64,000 nt of DNA, from assembly GCA_947683425.1 (NCBI GenBank), contig CANTUQ010000160.1, forward strand, positions 248,001 through 312,000. The letters run 5' to 3'. Origin of the DNA: Excoecaria cochinchinensis (Eukaryota > Streptophyta > Magnoliopsida > Malpighiales > Euphorbiaceae). Positions 44,884-57,559 of this stretch are shown one piece after another. The position numbers and the translations under genes were made by a program. The notes beneath the pieces were generated by a model that was given only the letters and a program-made list of their open reading frames with translations, was not told the origin of the DNA and made no database searches. Within the stretch, counting starts at the first letter, position 1. Each line of letters opens with the position of its first letter.

Positions 44884-45380
44884 TGTAACACCTTATACCC
44901 GTATATGATACGAATATCGGATGTCACAATATTGCACTGACATACACTCTCGTATACTATATAAATCCGTAGATTTTTTTTTTCACTTATCTTTAATCAC
45001 ACTTATCAAATATTAACTTATTAACTTAACTTGCCAATATACTTATACCTGTCTAATGTTACTATTTATTTTGATAAAATTTCGACAGTATAACGATTTA
45101 TACTTTAACCTACCCAAACCTGCAAATTCAAATAACCACAGCCCCGGTAAGGGCACAACAATAATATCACATATTTCCAAATTATCAATAGTCTAAAATA
45201 CTCACTCATCATAGAGATGTACCAATACCCAAGTATTTATGCGTATACAAATACGCAAACCAACTTCTAATTTATATACATGCCACAAACCATACATAAT
45301 ATAACTTGTAGTTACTCCACTGTTCTGCTCCCAAATCTTCTGAGATATGTTTGCTCCACTCCTAAGACGTACCTACACGC

Positions 45381-46065
45381 TAGGGGTGAGCATGGTCGGT
45401 TAACCGGTCCATGAGCCACAGTCCATTAACCAGTCCATTAATATCGGTTTTTTGAAATTCCAGTCCATTAACCAGTCCATTACTATCGGTTAACCAGTCC
45501 ATCGGTTTCGGATTTTCGGATCGGTTACCCAATATTTTTCGGTTAACCACTATAATTATAAATATATTCATAAATAAAATTAAAATGTTCAAGCTACTTA
45601 AAAAATAAAATTTTTTCACTATAATATAACATTATTATTGTTAAAATAAAAATATTTAGTGGATATAAGCAAATTTGTTTTTAAAAATTAATATTTAATA
45701 AGTAAATATATTAATCGGTCCATAATCACTTCTAATTAGATAAATTGTTATACTTACTAATAGCCAATTAAAAAAACTTAAAAACTTTAAAATAATTAGT
45801 ATAATAAAAAAAATCACAATATCATTTTTAATTAGGATAAATTGTTATATAAATTATTAATAAATTAATAAATTAACTAAAAACTCGGTTTCGGTTCGGT
45901 TAACCAGTCACATGAGTCAAAAACCATTAACCAGTCCATTAATATCGATTTTTTCAAAATACTAACCATTAACCAGTCCATTACAATCGGTTAACCAGTC
46001 CATCGGTTCGGTTTCGGATTTTTTTTTCGGTTAACCAAATTCATCGGTTTTTTTGCTCACCCCTA
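45381..46065. mobile_element. hAT-type MITE with 8-bp TSD
   Basis: 685 bp with TIRs TAGGGGTGAGCA / TGCTCACCCCTA and the perfect duplication ctacacgc (45373-45380 and 46066-46073). LTR2 keeps the empty site (CCTATACGCAGTC near 54124). It has no transposase. About 140-bp blocks at 45399-45535 and 45890-46035 repeat each other directly (GGTTAACCAGTCCATCGGTT words). The TIR form and 8-bp TSD fit the hAT superfamily. Confidence 0.92.
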
Positions 46066-48114
46066 CTACACGCAGTCAAAATAAATTACGTGCTGAGTAT
46101 TAAATATAGTCAGTGGTGGTAACTAATCCATAAATTTTCACTAAATAATTCATTATTTGTTTAATTCAATATTTTTACTTTATTTTCAAATTTTATATTT
46201 ATACACTTAACTCTTCTATATAATTACCATATTTATTCATTATTTCACTTAACTCCCTAATTTCACTTTAATTCATAATTAACTTTATAATTTCACTAAT
46301 TACATTTAAGTCCTCAATCTTTCAATAATTACTTCTATATCCTTATCTTTTTCACTAATTCCATTTATATCCTTATTTTTTTCACTATTTTCATTTATGT
46401 CCTTAATTACACTTAATTACCAAAATACCCTTAGTTACACTTTAATTACCATTTTGCCCTTATTTCTTCTTCTTTTTTCTTTTTTTAACCCTTTATCATT
46501 TGCCAAATTACACTTTAGTCCTTATTTTACCATTTTTACGCCAAATTAATGTTTAGTCCCTGTATTTTTACTTATTTATACAATTACCCTTATTATCATT
46601 CTTTTTATCTGATTATTACTATTTTTCACTATTAAGGGTAAAATTACCATTTTACCCCTATTTTTTACTATTAAGGGTAAAATACTAAACTTTTTGTTTT
46701 CTTCATTTTAACTCCTTTTTCACTTATTTTCTCACTTACCACTATTTTGAGCAACATTATTGCGAAATTACTATTATGCCATCTAACTTTCAATTTCTTT
46801 CAATTTAGTTCCTTTTTCATTTATTTTCTTATTTATCATTATTTTAAGTAGTATTATTAGGTAATTACCATTATGCCCCTAATATATACCCGATAGAAAT
46901 CTGTTGACCAGATATATGGGACGTGGACCCCATAGATCCACTATACTATAGAATGATCCCAATGAAACTATTTTTCACTGCACTGCACTACACTGATCAC
47001 TAAATACACTGAAATCACTGAACACTACACTGAGATAGATCGTCATTGGCCTGTCGATAGCAAGTCGCCATGACTCGAACCACGAATGTGGAATCCCTAT
47101 GTCTAGCCAATTATATCCTGGGTTAGATTTTCATACCAGACCACTACTAAGGGCAATTATTATCAAATTTTACTTATTCCACTTAATATATTAGTATGAT
47201 ATATTCGGCCATAATATTACTTTCACTTATAAATTTTTACACACACTCATTTATCATTATTCAATCATTATATACAATAAATCATCAAAATATACCTTAA
47301 TAACTCCATGTATTCAATTCGGCCAAGGTACCATCTTTTCATTTTGTCTACTTAAAATTTATTTAATCATTCAATTATTTAATTTACATGTTATATTAAT
47401 CATAAACAACATTTATACGCCATAATTATCAAAATTCCTCATTGATTTCTTTAATATTCCATTCGGCCAAGGTTATGGATTTCATAACATAATTATTTAA
47501 TTTATTTTAAACACATACGTATACTTATTTTAGTCCACTAATCATATTTTTCAAGTTAGATTAAATTAAACATGCCTTAATTTCAATTTCACACTTAAAC
47601 ATAACCTGAAACTAAACTTAAATCAATGGAAATGAAGGGATTTTGTAACCACAAACCTCAAATTCTTGTTCTACACTCACTAGGCTTCCTTTTCCTTTCC
47701 TTTGGCCTTGGAACCACCTTGATCACTTGGAGAACCTATGGTGGCCGAATATAAACAAGGGAATATCATCAAATCTATACTTTTTTTATACAAAATAACT
47801 TCATAATCATGTTCTACACCCTTGAAAATACCCATAGGAACCTTTAAACCAAATTAAAAAATACCTAAATCACTTACCTCAAAATCACACCTAAACTTTG
47901 ATCACTTAGATTTACCCACTTCTAATGCTCCAAATGAACTCCAATAACTATTTTTATGTTGTTGAGAGGCTGAATTTTATTTAGGAGGTTGAAATTTGGG
48001 GAAAGATTGGAAAAAAAATGGTGGAAAATGGAAAAAAATACCATTAGGCTAAGAGAAATGAGAGGGAGAATGATAGAGGCTGGAAAAAATCTAGAAAATC
48101 TGGCCTCGTGCCTC

Positions 48115-48122
48115 CTTTTATA
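48115..48122 (-). promoter_or_regulatory. Probable TATA box of element A 3' LTR
   Basis: TATAAAAG on the minus strand within GGCCTATAAAAGGAGGC, followed by a CT-rich leader. It marks the likely U3/R boundary region. Confidence 0.55.
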
Positions 48123-48639
48123 GGCCAAAAAAGAACCAAACCGGTCCAACCGAAGTGGTCCAACCGGTTTGAACCAAAATTTCAGTTTTTCAGTCATTTG
48201 CCACTGTTTCAAAGCATCTATATGTTCCCCAGCTTATTTCCACTCCCAATAAATTCCATCATGTTTAACATATATAAAATATCCTCCCTACAAAATTGCA
48301 ACTCAATCGGAGTCCATTCGGGTCCGGTTCACTTAAATTAGTCCGATTTAATAATTGCGGTTCTGCAGTAAAATATCAATCTAATACTGTCAAAAATTAC
48401 TAAAAATTATTTTAAGCCATTTCATTTCCCACAAAGCTTTATTTACTATTTTTAAAAATTCAGTCAAAATTCAGTCAAACTTGGTTACTATTTGAATCGA
48501 ACCAAATATTAACTCTATTTTGACTTTTAGATGCATATATGACCTCATTTTTGCACCAAATTATACCATTAGCCTTCATTTAACTTCCACTTCCTAATGG
48601 TGAAATAAAATATTTTGGGTACTATTCACCCAAGGAGTC

Positions 48640-48840
48640 ACTTTTCATGGAACCTACGGTCACTATTTACGGGACCCACCATTACTATTCACCCTGATGT
48701 CATTATAATGTCATCGATGATGTCATACTGATATCATCGATGATGTCAATATTTATAGGCCCCACTTTCACTATTCATGGGCCCACTATTACTATTCATG
48801 GGGCCCACAAGATGTCATGCTGATGTCGCTATTCATGAAA
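48640..48840. repeat. Short repeats built on ACTATTCATGGGNCCCAC
   Basis: Several degenerate copies near the inner end of LTR1, with TGATGTCAT palindromic words between them. LTR2 has a more regular version at 57240-57515. Confidence 0.7.
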
Positions 48841-48863
48841 GTAGTTATTTTTGGGCCGTTACA

Positions 48864-48880
48864 ATTCTACCCCACTAAAA
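48864..48880 (-). other. Polypurine tract of element A
   Basis: On the minus strand TTAGTGGGGTAGAAT directly precedes the LTR start TGTAACGGCC. Element B has GGTAGGGGAGAAT at 57536 on. Confidence 0.75.
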
Positions 48881-48904
48881 AGAAAATTTCATCCTCGAAA
48901 TTTA

Positions 48905-50299
48905 CCTTAATTGAAAAGCTGCGGATACTGCTGTAGTATAGCCACTTTGGATTCCCAAGTCGCTTCTTACACATTGTGATGATTCCATAGCACTTTCACA
49001 AGCAGAATTTGTTTATTCCTGAGTTGCCTGACTTCTCTTGCTAGAATCTTTACTAGGTATTCTTCATATATCATGTCAGGCTGCACTTGTATTTCTTCTG
49101 GTTTAATCACATGACTAGGGTCCGATCTGTATCTCCGTAGCATTGAAACATGAAACACATCATGAATCTTCTCCAATGCCTATGGTAGCTTTAATCTGTA
49201 AGCTAGTGGTCCCAATCATTGAACTATCTCATAGGGTCTAATGAATCTCGGACTCAGCTTACTCTTCTTTCCGAATCTGAGAATTCTCTTCCATGGAGAA
49301 ACCTTTAAGAATACTTTTTCACCCACTTGAAATTCTATATCTCTTCTTTTTAGGTCGGCATAAGACTTCTGTCTATCTCTAGCCTCTTTCAATCGACCCT
49401 TGATCACACGGACTTTCTCTTCAGTTTCCCGAATCAAATCTGACCCTACAAGTTTGCTTTCACTCAACTCTACCCAACACAAGGGAGTCCTACACTTCCT
49501 CCCGTACAATGCTTCATATGGAGCCATCTTGATGCTAGACTGATAACTGTTGTTATAAGCGAATTCAACCAATGGTAGATATGTTTCCCAACTATTTTCG
49601 AACTCAAGAACACAACATCTCAACATATCCTCTAGTATATGAATGACTCGCTCTGATTGCCCATCTGTCTGTGGGTGAAATGCTGTACTAAAATGCAATT
49701 TAGTACCCAATGCCTCCTGTAGCTTCTTCCAAAATTGAGAAGTGAACCGTGGATCTCTATTAGATATGATGGAGGATGGCACTCCATGTAACTTCACTAT
49801 TTTATTAATATAAATCTCAGCCAATTTAGTCAATGGATAGTCCATTCTCACTGGTAAAAAGTGAGCTGATTTAGTAAGCCTGTCAAAAATCACCCAAATT
49901 GCATCATACTTCCTTCGGGTGAGTGGTATCCCTGTCACAAAATCCATGGTCACTCGATCCCATTTCCATTCAGGTATAAATATAGGTTGAAGTAACCTGG
50001 ATGGCACTTGATGTTCTGCTTTAACCTGTTGACATATCAGACATTTACTCACAAATTCTATCACATCCCGCTTCATGCTTGGCCACCAATAATGCATCTT
50101 CAAATCTTGATGCATTTTGTTACCGCCAGGATGCATAGCATAACTGCTGTGATAAGCTTCTATCAAAATACTCTTTTTCAAATTAGGTTGATTTGGCACA
50201 CACAATCGCTGCTTATAATACAGGCTGCCATCTGAAGCTAAAGAATAATCATCACTATTACCATTCTTCAATCGATCCATCAAAGAAGACAACTTGTCA
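48905..50299 (-). pseudogene. pol: Element A integrase and chromodomain-like tail
   Basis: Open from 50292 to 49216. In order: the HHCC zinc module (HSSYAMHPGGNK..KCLICQ), the catalytic core with TMDFVTGIP (D), SNRDPRFTSQFW (D) and HPQTDGQSERVIHILEDMLR (E), and the C-terminal GDK-like module (FQVGEKVFLKVSPWK, LSPRFIRPYEI). After two stops (TGG to TGA, CAG to TAG types), 49176-48967 reads IHDVFHVSMLRRYRSDPSHV and EEYLVKILAREVRQL, the chromodomain-like tail of Tekay/Del chromoviruses, which in the family targets integration to particular chromatin. Catalytic residues are intact but the frame is not. Confidence 0.92.
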
Positions 50300-51880
50300 C
50301 CTTGTCTTTAAGCAGCTTTCACTTGTTGCACAAAATCAGGCTTTATTTGTAACTCTGCTATCAATGCTCCATTATCAGCCACATTTAGCTTCACATTCAT
50401 AACTCTCAATGTTGTCATAAACTTTTTACTGAGTGCATCAGCTACAATGTTGGCCTTTCCTGGATGGTAGTTGATAAAACAGTTATAATCTTTTATCAAC
50501 TCGAGCCATCTTCATTGTCTGAGGTTGAGTTCTTTCTGAGTAACCAAGTATTTCAAACTCTTATGATCCGTGAAAATATAACACCTTGCACCATACAGAT
50601 AATGCCTCCATATTTTTAATGCAAACACTATCGCTGCCAGCTTAAGATCATGAGTAGGATAGTTCTTTTCATGATTCTTAAGCTGTCATGAAGCATAAGT
50701 GACCACTTTACCATCCTATATAAGTACACAGCCCAATCCATTTAAAGAAGCATCATTGTAGATAGTGAACTCTTTGCCTGATTCAGGTTGTGTTAACACT
50801 AGAGTTTTGGTCAACATCTTCTTAAGCTTGTCAAAACTAGCTTGACACTTATTAGTCCACTCGAATCTGACATTTTTCTGCAATAGACGAGTTAAAGGCG
50901 CTGTGATAATAGAAAAGCCTCTAACAAATCTCCTGTAGTAGCCTGCTAAACCCAAGAAACTTTTGATTTTTGTAACATTCTTGGGTGTTATCCATTGTAA
51001 TACCGCTTCAATCTTCTTAGGGTCCACTTTAATGCCTTCAACTGACACTACATGACCCAGAAATGATACTTCATTCAACCAAAACTCACACTTGTTGATT
51101 TTGGCATACAACTTTCTATCCCTGAGAGTCTGTAAAACAATTCGCAAGTGTCGATCATGTTCTTTAGGGGTCTTTGAATACACCAAAATGTCATCGATAA
51201 AGACCACTACGAACTGATCCCGATAGGGTGAAAGATTCGATTCATAAGATCCATGAAAGCTGCAGGTGCATTTGTGAGTCCAAATGGCATTACTAGAAAC
51301 TCATATTGCCCATACCTAGTACGGAATGCAGTTTTAGGCACATCTGCGTCTTTTATTTTCAATTGATGGTAACCTGACCTCAGATAAATCTTGGAAAACA
51401 CACCTGCACCTCTCAGCTGATCAAATAAATCTTCAATGCAAGGGAGAGGATACTTATTCTTGATTGTCAATTTATTCAACTGCCTATAGTCAATGCAAAG
51501 CCTGAGTGACCCATCTTTCTTTTTCACGAATAACACTGGTGCTCCCCATGGCAAAGTGCTTGGTCTAATAAAACCTTTTTCAAGTAATTGTTGCAATTGG
51601 ATCTTCAATTCTTTCAATTCTGCTAGTGCCATTCTATATGGGGCAATAGAAATAGGCGCAGTACTTGGGGCCAGATCAATAGAAAACTGGATCTCCCTGT
51701 CCGGTGGTAAACCCAGAAGTTCATCAGGGAAGACATCTTGAAACTTATTCACTGTTGGCACATTAGTCACCTTTGGAGTTTCCTTCTTTGTATCCATTAC
51801 ATAGCATAAGTAGGCAACACATCCTTTTCTTATCAATCGCTTTGCTACAGTGGCTGAAATCACATCAGATAGATAATCTG
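50300..51880 (-). pseudogene. pol: Element A reverse transcriptase and RNase H
   Basis: The RT block 51863-51207 carries VFPDELLGLPPDREIQFSID, WGAPVLFVKKKDGSLRLCID and FLVMPFGLTNAPAAFMDLMN. A one-base deletion near 51230 breaks the frame. The next block (51207-50716) starts at the active site VFIDDILVYS and includes SFLGHVVS and FLGLAGYYRRFVRGFS. RNase H follows with YNDASLNGLGCVL, TDHKSLKYLVTQKELNLRQ and INYHPGKANIVADALSKK, broken by TAG, TGA and TAA codons that look like C-to-T changes of Q and R codons. Order and spacing are those of a full Ty3/gypsy pol. Confidence 0.92.
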
Positions 51881-51884
51881 ATCT

Positions 51885-52310
51885 CTACCTCACTACAGTT
51901 ATTTCTCGATCATCTGCAGTCTTCAGAGTTGCTCTCTTTCTTTTACAGTCAACCATCACATGATGAGTGGTTAACCAGTCCATTCCCAAAATAACATCGA
52001 ACTCTTTGAAGGGGAGTTCAATCAGGTTGGCTAAGAAAACATACCCTTGCATGCTAATGGGACAATTTCTGTATACTTTATTCACTAGCACACTATGGCC
52101 CAATGGGTTGCTCACTAGAATATCATGATCTAATGATGAGTCATCTAACCCTTTACCCCTTGCAATGTCTGTACTAATGTAAGAGTGTGTAGACCCGGGA
52201 TCAATAAGTGCATAAACTGTATCAGACAATAAGGAGAATTTACCTATAATCACATCAGGTGCATCCTCTTGATTCGTAGCTCTCACTACATATGCACGGC
52301 CTACACCACG
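51885..52310 (-). pseudogene. pol: Element A aspartic protease
   Basis: An open block with the retropepsin active-site loop YALIDPGSTHSYIS (DPG in place of D(S/T)G, common in this lineage), then PLGHSVLVNKVYRNCPI and FDVILGMDWLTTHHVMVDC. It lies between the Gag zinc knuckle and RT, as expected. It would process Gag-Pol in the particle. Continuity with RT is lost by a stop around 51885. Confidence 0.88.
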
Positions 52311-53498
52311 TCCCTGACCCTGAGGTGGCTATGAAGAAGGTCTGGCTGCAGTATTCGAAGCGGTCCCTCTGCCTCTACCTCTAGGTGCTAAAGAACCTAC
52401 ACCTGGAGCTAGTGAAGCAACTAATAACGGCATTGCTTCAGGACAATCTCTAACTCGATGCTCCTTCGACCCACACTTGAAACAGGCTCCTGATAAATAT
52501 CTACATCTACCATAATGATCGCACTGTTGAGGAATACCTCTACCTCTGCCCCTCTGTGCACTGCCCACTGAAGATGCTGGGCCACCACTATCTGCCGGGT
52601 TCCTCTAACTACGGGCTGGTGCCTCGACCCACGACTCTAAGAAGAAAGTGGCCCTCTAAATCTCTTACTCTGGCTGCCAGCACCACTAGATTGATCGGGT
52701 TTCCTTTTTTGTTGGAACCGAGATTGTCTATCAGCTTCATGTATCTGTGCTGCCTCAGTTTTAATAGCAGCTGCCACTAGTGATCTCAGATCTAGATGTC
52801 TCTGGCCACTGACTATCTATTTAATACGATTTTGCAGACCCTATTCAAACCTCTCCATCAATTTGTTCTTTGTCCTCAGAGCATCATCCAAATAAGCACT
52901 GAGTCGCTCAAAATCTCTCTCATATTCTGCCACTATTCTATTCCCCTGTTTCAATCTCCATAAAGCATCTTACATTGAAGCTTTATACTCTGCTCTAATG
53001 TATTTCTTCTTAAACTTGGCTAGAAAATACTCCCAAGTCAACTGATCAGCTGGAGTATTCTTTCTCACTGAATCCCACTAAAAATAAGCTGGACCTTAGA
53101 GCAAAGCTACAGTCCCCTCGAACATCTCCTCTTGAGGGCTATGTAAAGTCTCAAACAATCTCTTTACACGAAACAACCATTCTTCCACTTGTTCTGGTAC
53201 CATCGGATCTCTGCCAAAGAAATCCTCAGCTCCCATTTTCTTTAATTGCTCCAATATTTGCTTCAACAAGAAGTTGTACTGGCACTGGTGGCTGTGGTGC
53301 TTGCTGTGCTTGTTTAACTCGAATACGATGCGGAATGAAATCCGCTATCGTGTTCAGAAATTCAGTCTGCAGCAAAGGAGGAGGAGGTGGAGCTGCTGAA
53401 GAAGTAACCCGCTACTGTGATGCCTCGGCTAGACTAACACTGGCCGAAGCCCCACTCTCACCGTCACCGACGCTAATGCTTTGATCGAACGCCATCAT
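52311..53498 (-). pseudogene. gag: Element A gag
   Basis: The start MMAFDQSISVGDGESG is at 53498 and is the first ATG after the PBS. Across shifted and interrupted frames the usual Tekay Gag is readable: EDFFGRDPMVPEQVEEWLFR, LFETLHSPQEEMFEGTVALL, LTWEYFLAKFKKKYIRAEYK, YERDFERLSAYLDDALRTKN. It ends with a basic region and the zinc knuckle CFKCGSKEHRVRDC (CX2CX4HX4C, near 52480). Internal stops fall at positions where Q or W is expected (CAA to TAA, CAG to TAG, TGG to TAG). Non-functional. Confidence 0.85.
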
Positions 53499-53610
53499 AC
53501 ACTATAAACAAGGGAGCAAGCATACATCAGTACATAAATATATCATTCACTTGTCAATTGGCATGTATATACACTTAGACCAAACCCACTCCGATCTTAG
53601 AATCACCAAA

Positions 53611-53627
53611 ATCGCACTCTGATACCA
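53611..53627 (-). other. Primer binding site, element A (initiator Met tRNA type)
   Basis: On the minus strand TGGTATCAGAGTGCGAT lies 8 bases after the LTR end at 53636. TGGTATCAGAG is the standard plant iMet PBS. Confidence 0.88.
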
Positions 53628-56600
53628 AAATAATTTGTAACACCCTATACCCGTATGTGATACGAATATCGGATGTCACAAAACTGCACTGGCATACACT
53701 CTTGTACACTATATAAATTTGTATATTTTTTTTTTCACTTATCTTTAATCACACTTATCAAATATTAACTTATTAACTTAACTTGCCAATATACTTATAA
53801 CTGTCTAATGTTACTATTCATTTAGATAAAATTTCATCAGTATAACGGTTTATACTTTAACCTACCCAAACCTGCAAATTTAAACAACCACAGCCCCGGC
53901 AAGAGCACAACAATAATATCACATATTTCCAAATTATCAATAGTCTAAAATACTCACTCATCATAGAGATGTGCCGATACTCAAGTATTTACACGTATAC
54001 AAATACGAAAACCAACTTCTTATTTATATACATGCCACAAACCGTACATAATATAACTTGTAGTTACTCCACTGTTCTGCTCCGAAATCTTCTGAAGTAT
54101 ATTTGCTCCACTCCTAAGGCGTACCTATACGCAGTCAAAATAAACTAAGTGCTGAGCATTAAATATGCTCAGTGGTGGTAACTAGTCCATAAATTTTCAC
54201 TAAATAATTCATTATTTGTTTAATTCAATATTTTTACTTTATTTTCATATTTTATATGTATACACTTAACTCTTCTATTTAATTAACATATTTATTCATT
54301 ATTTCACTTAACTCCCTAATTTCACTTTAATTCATAATTAACTTTATAATTTCACTAATTATATTTAAGTTCTCAATCTTTCAATAATTACTTCTATATC
54401 CTTATCTATTTCACTAATTCCATTTATATCCTTATTTTTTTCACTATTTCCATTTATGTCCTTAATTACACTTAATTACCAAAATACCCTTAGTTACACT
54501 TTAATTACCATTTTGCCCTTATTTCTTCTTCTTTTTTTTCTTTTAACCCTTTATCATTTGCCAAATTACACTTTACTCCTTATTTTACCATTTCTACGCC
54601 AAATTACTGTTTAGTCCCTGTATTTTTACTTATTTACACAATTACCCTTATTATCATTCTTTTTATCTAATTATTACTATTTTTCACTATTAAAGATAAA
54701 ATTACCGTTTTACCCTTATTTTTCACTACTAAGGGTAAAATTACTTTTTTACCCCTAAACTTTCTATTTTCTTCATTTTAACTCCTTTTTCACTTATTTT
54801 CTCACTTACCACTGTTTGAGCAACATTATTGCGAAATTACTATTATGCCCCTAACTTTCAATTTCTTTTAATTTAGTTCCTTTTTCATTTATTTTCTTAT
54901 TTATCACTGTTTTACGTAGTATTATTACATAATTACCATTATGTCCCTAGCGTATACCCGTTAAAAATCTATTGACCGGATATACGGGACGTGGACCCCA
55001 CAGATCTACTATACTATAGAATGATCCCAATGAGACCATTTTTCGCTGCACTGTACTACACTAATCACTGAAATCACTGAACACTGCAATGAGATAAACC
55101 GTCATTGGCCTGTCGATAGCGAGTCACCATGACTCGAACCGCGAATGTGGAATCCCTATGACTAGCCAATTATATTTTAGGTTAGATTTTCATACCAAAC
55201 CACTACTAAGGGCAATTATTATCAAATTTTACTTACTTCACTTAATATATCAGTATGACATATTCGGCCATAATATTACTTTCACTTATAAATTTTTATA
55301 CACTCTCATTTATCATTATTCAATCATTATATACCATAAATCATCAAAATATATGTTAATAACTCCATATATTCAATTCGGCCAAGGTACTGTCTTTTCA
55401 TTTTGTCTACTTAAAATTTATTTAATCATTCAATTATTTAATTTACATGTTATATTAATCATAAACAACATTTATACGCCATAATTATTAAAATTCCTCA
55501 TTGATTTCTTTAATATTCCATTCGACCAAGGTTATGGATTTCATACCATAATTCTTTAATTTATTTTGAACTAGACTTGACTACCAGATCACTATGTAGG
55601 GCAATATTATTTTATTTTCCACATTATAAACGTGACATACATACATTTCATAGCATATCATCATAATATTTCATTCTTTTTCATACAATTTCATCATTAC
55701 ACATGTGATTATCATCATTACATCATCACATGCCATGTAAACTCATTATTTCATCACAGTACACATGCATACATACATACATGCATACGGCCTACATACC
55801 AATTTATTTCCATTAATTCTTTTTATCAATTTTATCAATTATTTAGGTAAATTATAGGTTGTATAACATCACCATACCATTAATTTCCATAAAAACACAT
55901 CAAAATCATGACTTTACACATTACATACATCACATACCTCATGATATTTTCACATGCTCTAACACGTACCATTCATTAGTTCACATGCCAAATACTATAG
56001 ATCCATCATAAAAATACATAAAACATCATTAAAACACATGAAAATTCCATGGTTTCCATTCGGCCAAAGAAAAACTTTTCATACAAAATTTATTTCTTCA
56101 TTTTAATCATTCATACCATCATTTTTAACATCCCTAAACATGAATATCTTGTTGTTTTCAATTAAACATGCATAAATCACATACTTTCTTCACAAACATA
56201 ATCTAAATCCATACTTTTACCATGGAAATAAATGGAATTTACAATCACAAACCTCAAATCCTTGCAATACACTTCTCCATTATCCTTTTCCTTACCTTTA
56301 GCTTGATTAGAAGTTCCTTCACCTAGTGGACATAATTATGTCCAAACACAAAAATGAAGATTTCATCAAATCCAAGCTTCCTTTCAAAAATCAAACTTCA
56401 TAAACATCTTATTCACATCCTAGATTACTTTTAGGAACCTTAAAACTAAATTAAAAATACCTAAATCACTTACCTCAATTTTACACCTAAACTTTCAAGT
56501 CTAGATTTCATCCACTTTTACTTCTTCAAATGAAATTCTGAGACCACTAGTGGATTCTAGAGGAGTTGAGTTATATTAGAGAGGCTTGATTTTGAGATAA

Positions 56601-56720
56601 ATTAAAGGAAAATTGGAAGCAAAATGGTGAAGAAGTGATGAAGAACAATTCGGCCAAGAGAGAGGAAGAGGGAGGGTGGCTTCCAAAAGGGAATCCAAGG
56701 GATTTTCAAAAAATATAATG

Positions 56721-56728
56721 TATTTATA
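56721..56728 (-). promoter_or_regulatory. Probable TATA box of LTR2
   Basis: On the minus strand GACCCATATAAATACATT, with CCAATTGGA just upstream and a CT-rich leader (CCACCCTCCCTCTTCC) downstream. Confidence 0.55.
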
Positions 56729-57239
56729 TGGGTCCAATTGGATCAAACTAGGTCCAACCAAAGTGCCTGAGCCGGTTTGGCTAACATTTATTCACTATTT
56801 TGGTGTAAATAAATGTTTTTGAACTCATTTTCAATCCCAGCTAATTCCATCATTCTTAAAATATCAAAAATAGTCTCCTCGAAAAATTTTAGCTCAATCG
56901 GAGTCCATTTGGGGTCCAGTTCACTTAAACCGGTCCGATTCGATTCAGTTCGATTTTGCCGTAAAATACAATTCTAATGCTGTCAAAAATTTCTAAAATC
57001 ATTCTAAACCTTTACATTTCCCCTAGTAGACCTTTTAAATCCACTCTAACCATTTATGAAAGTTCTGTAAAAGCTCAGTCAAACTTCGGTTCAACCGAAC
57101 CGAACCAAAGGCAACTTCAAACTGAGTTTCGGGGGCCTATTTGACCTCATTTTTACACCACATTATACCATTATTCTCCATTTAACATCCACTTTTTAAT
57201 GGTGAAATAAAATATTTTTAGGTACTGTTCACCCTGGAG

Positions 57240-57515
57240 TCACTGTTTATGGGACCCACTTTTACTATTCACAGGACAGTCAATGATGATGTTACTATTC
57301 ATAGGACAGTCACCAGTCAATAATGATGTTACTATTCATTATCCCACAATTACTATTCATCATAATGACATCATGATGTCATTGATGATGTCACTACTCA
57401 TGGTCCTACATTTACTATTCATAGGCCCACTTTTAATATTCATGGGACCCACTTTTACTATTCATGGGACCTACTTTTACTATTTATGGGCCCACTTTTA
57501 CTATTCATGAAAGTA
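57240..57515. repeat. Minisatellite, about 24 bp, CCCACTTTTACTATTCATGG
   Basis: About 9 copies with ACTATTCAT(G/A)GG(A/C)CC as core, near the PPT-proximal end of LTR2. It is less regular in LTR1. Confidence 0.8.
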
Positions 57516-57535
57516 ATTATTTTTGGGCCATTACA

Positions 57536-57552
57536 ATTCTCCCCTACCAATT
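57536..57552 (-). other. Polypurine tract of element B
   Basis: On the minus strand TTGGTAGGGGAGAAT precedes TGTAATGG at 57535. Confidence 0.78.
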
Positions 57553-57559
57553 AAAAATT

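Larger units (their letters stand above)
44884..48863 (-). mobile_element. Element A 3' LTR (LTR1), Tekay-like, about 4.0 kb
   Basis: Bounded by TGTAACACCTTATACCCG and GGGCCGTTACA (palindromic TGTAAC/GTTACA ends). It matches LTR2 closely (about 93% by eye over the first 200 bp) up to about 47510, once the hAT element is removed, then diverges strongly. A minus-strand TATAAAAG (plus 48115-48122) is a likely TATA box. The 3' LTR position is set by the PPT at 48864. Confidence 0.88.
53636..57535 (-). mobile_element. LTR2: shared LTR between elements A and B (chimeric)
   Basis: From TGTAACACCCTATACCCG to GGGCCATTACA. It is the 5' LTR of A (PBS at 53611) and the 3' LTR of B (PPT at 57536). 53636-55560 is nearly the same as 44884-47510 without the hAT element. 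Beyond about 55566 it belongs to a different subfamily and restarts at an earlier LTR position (GACTACCAGATCACTATGTA echoes 55193 on), adding about 600 bp. TATAAATA on the minus strand at 56721-56728 is a likely TATA box. Confidence 0.88.

Noticed and set aside
57283..57510. ORF with repeated FIGP/TIHG peptides
   Set aside because: It is a translation of the CCCACTTTTACTATTCATGG minisatellite in LTR2.
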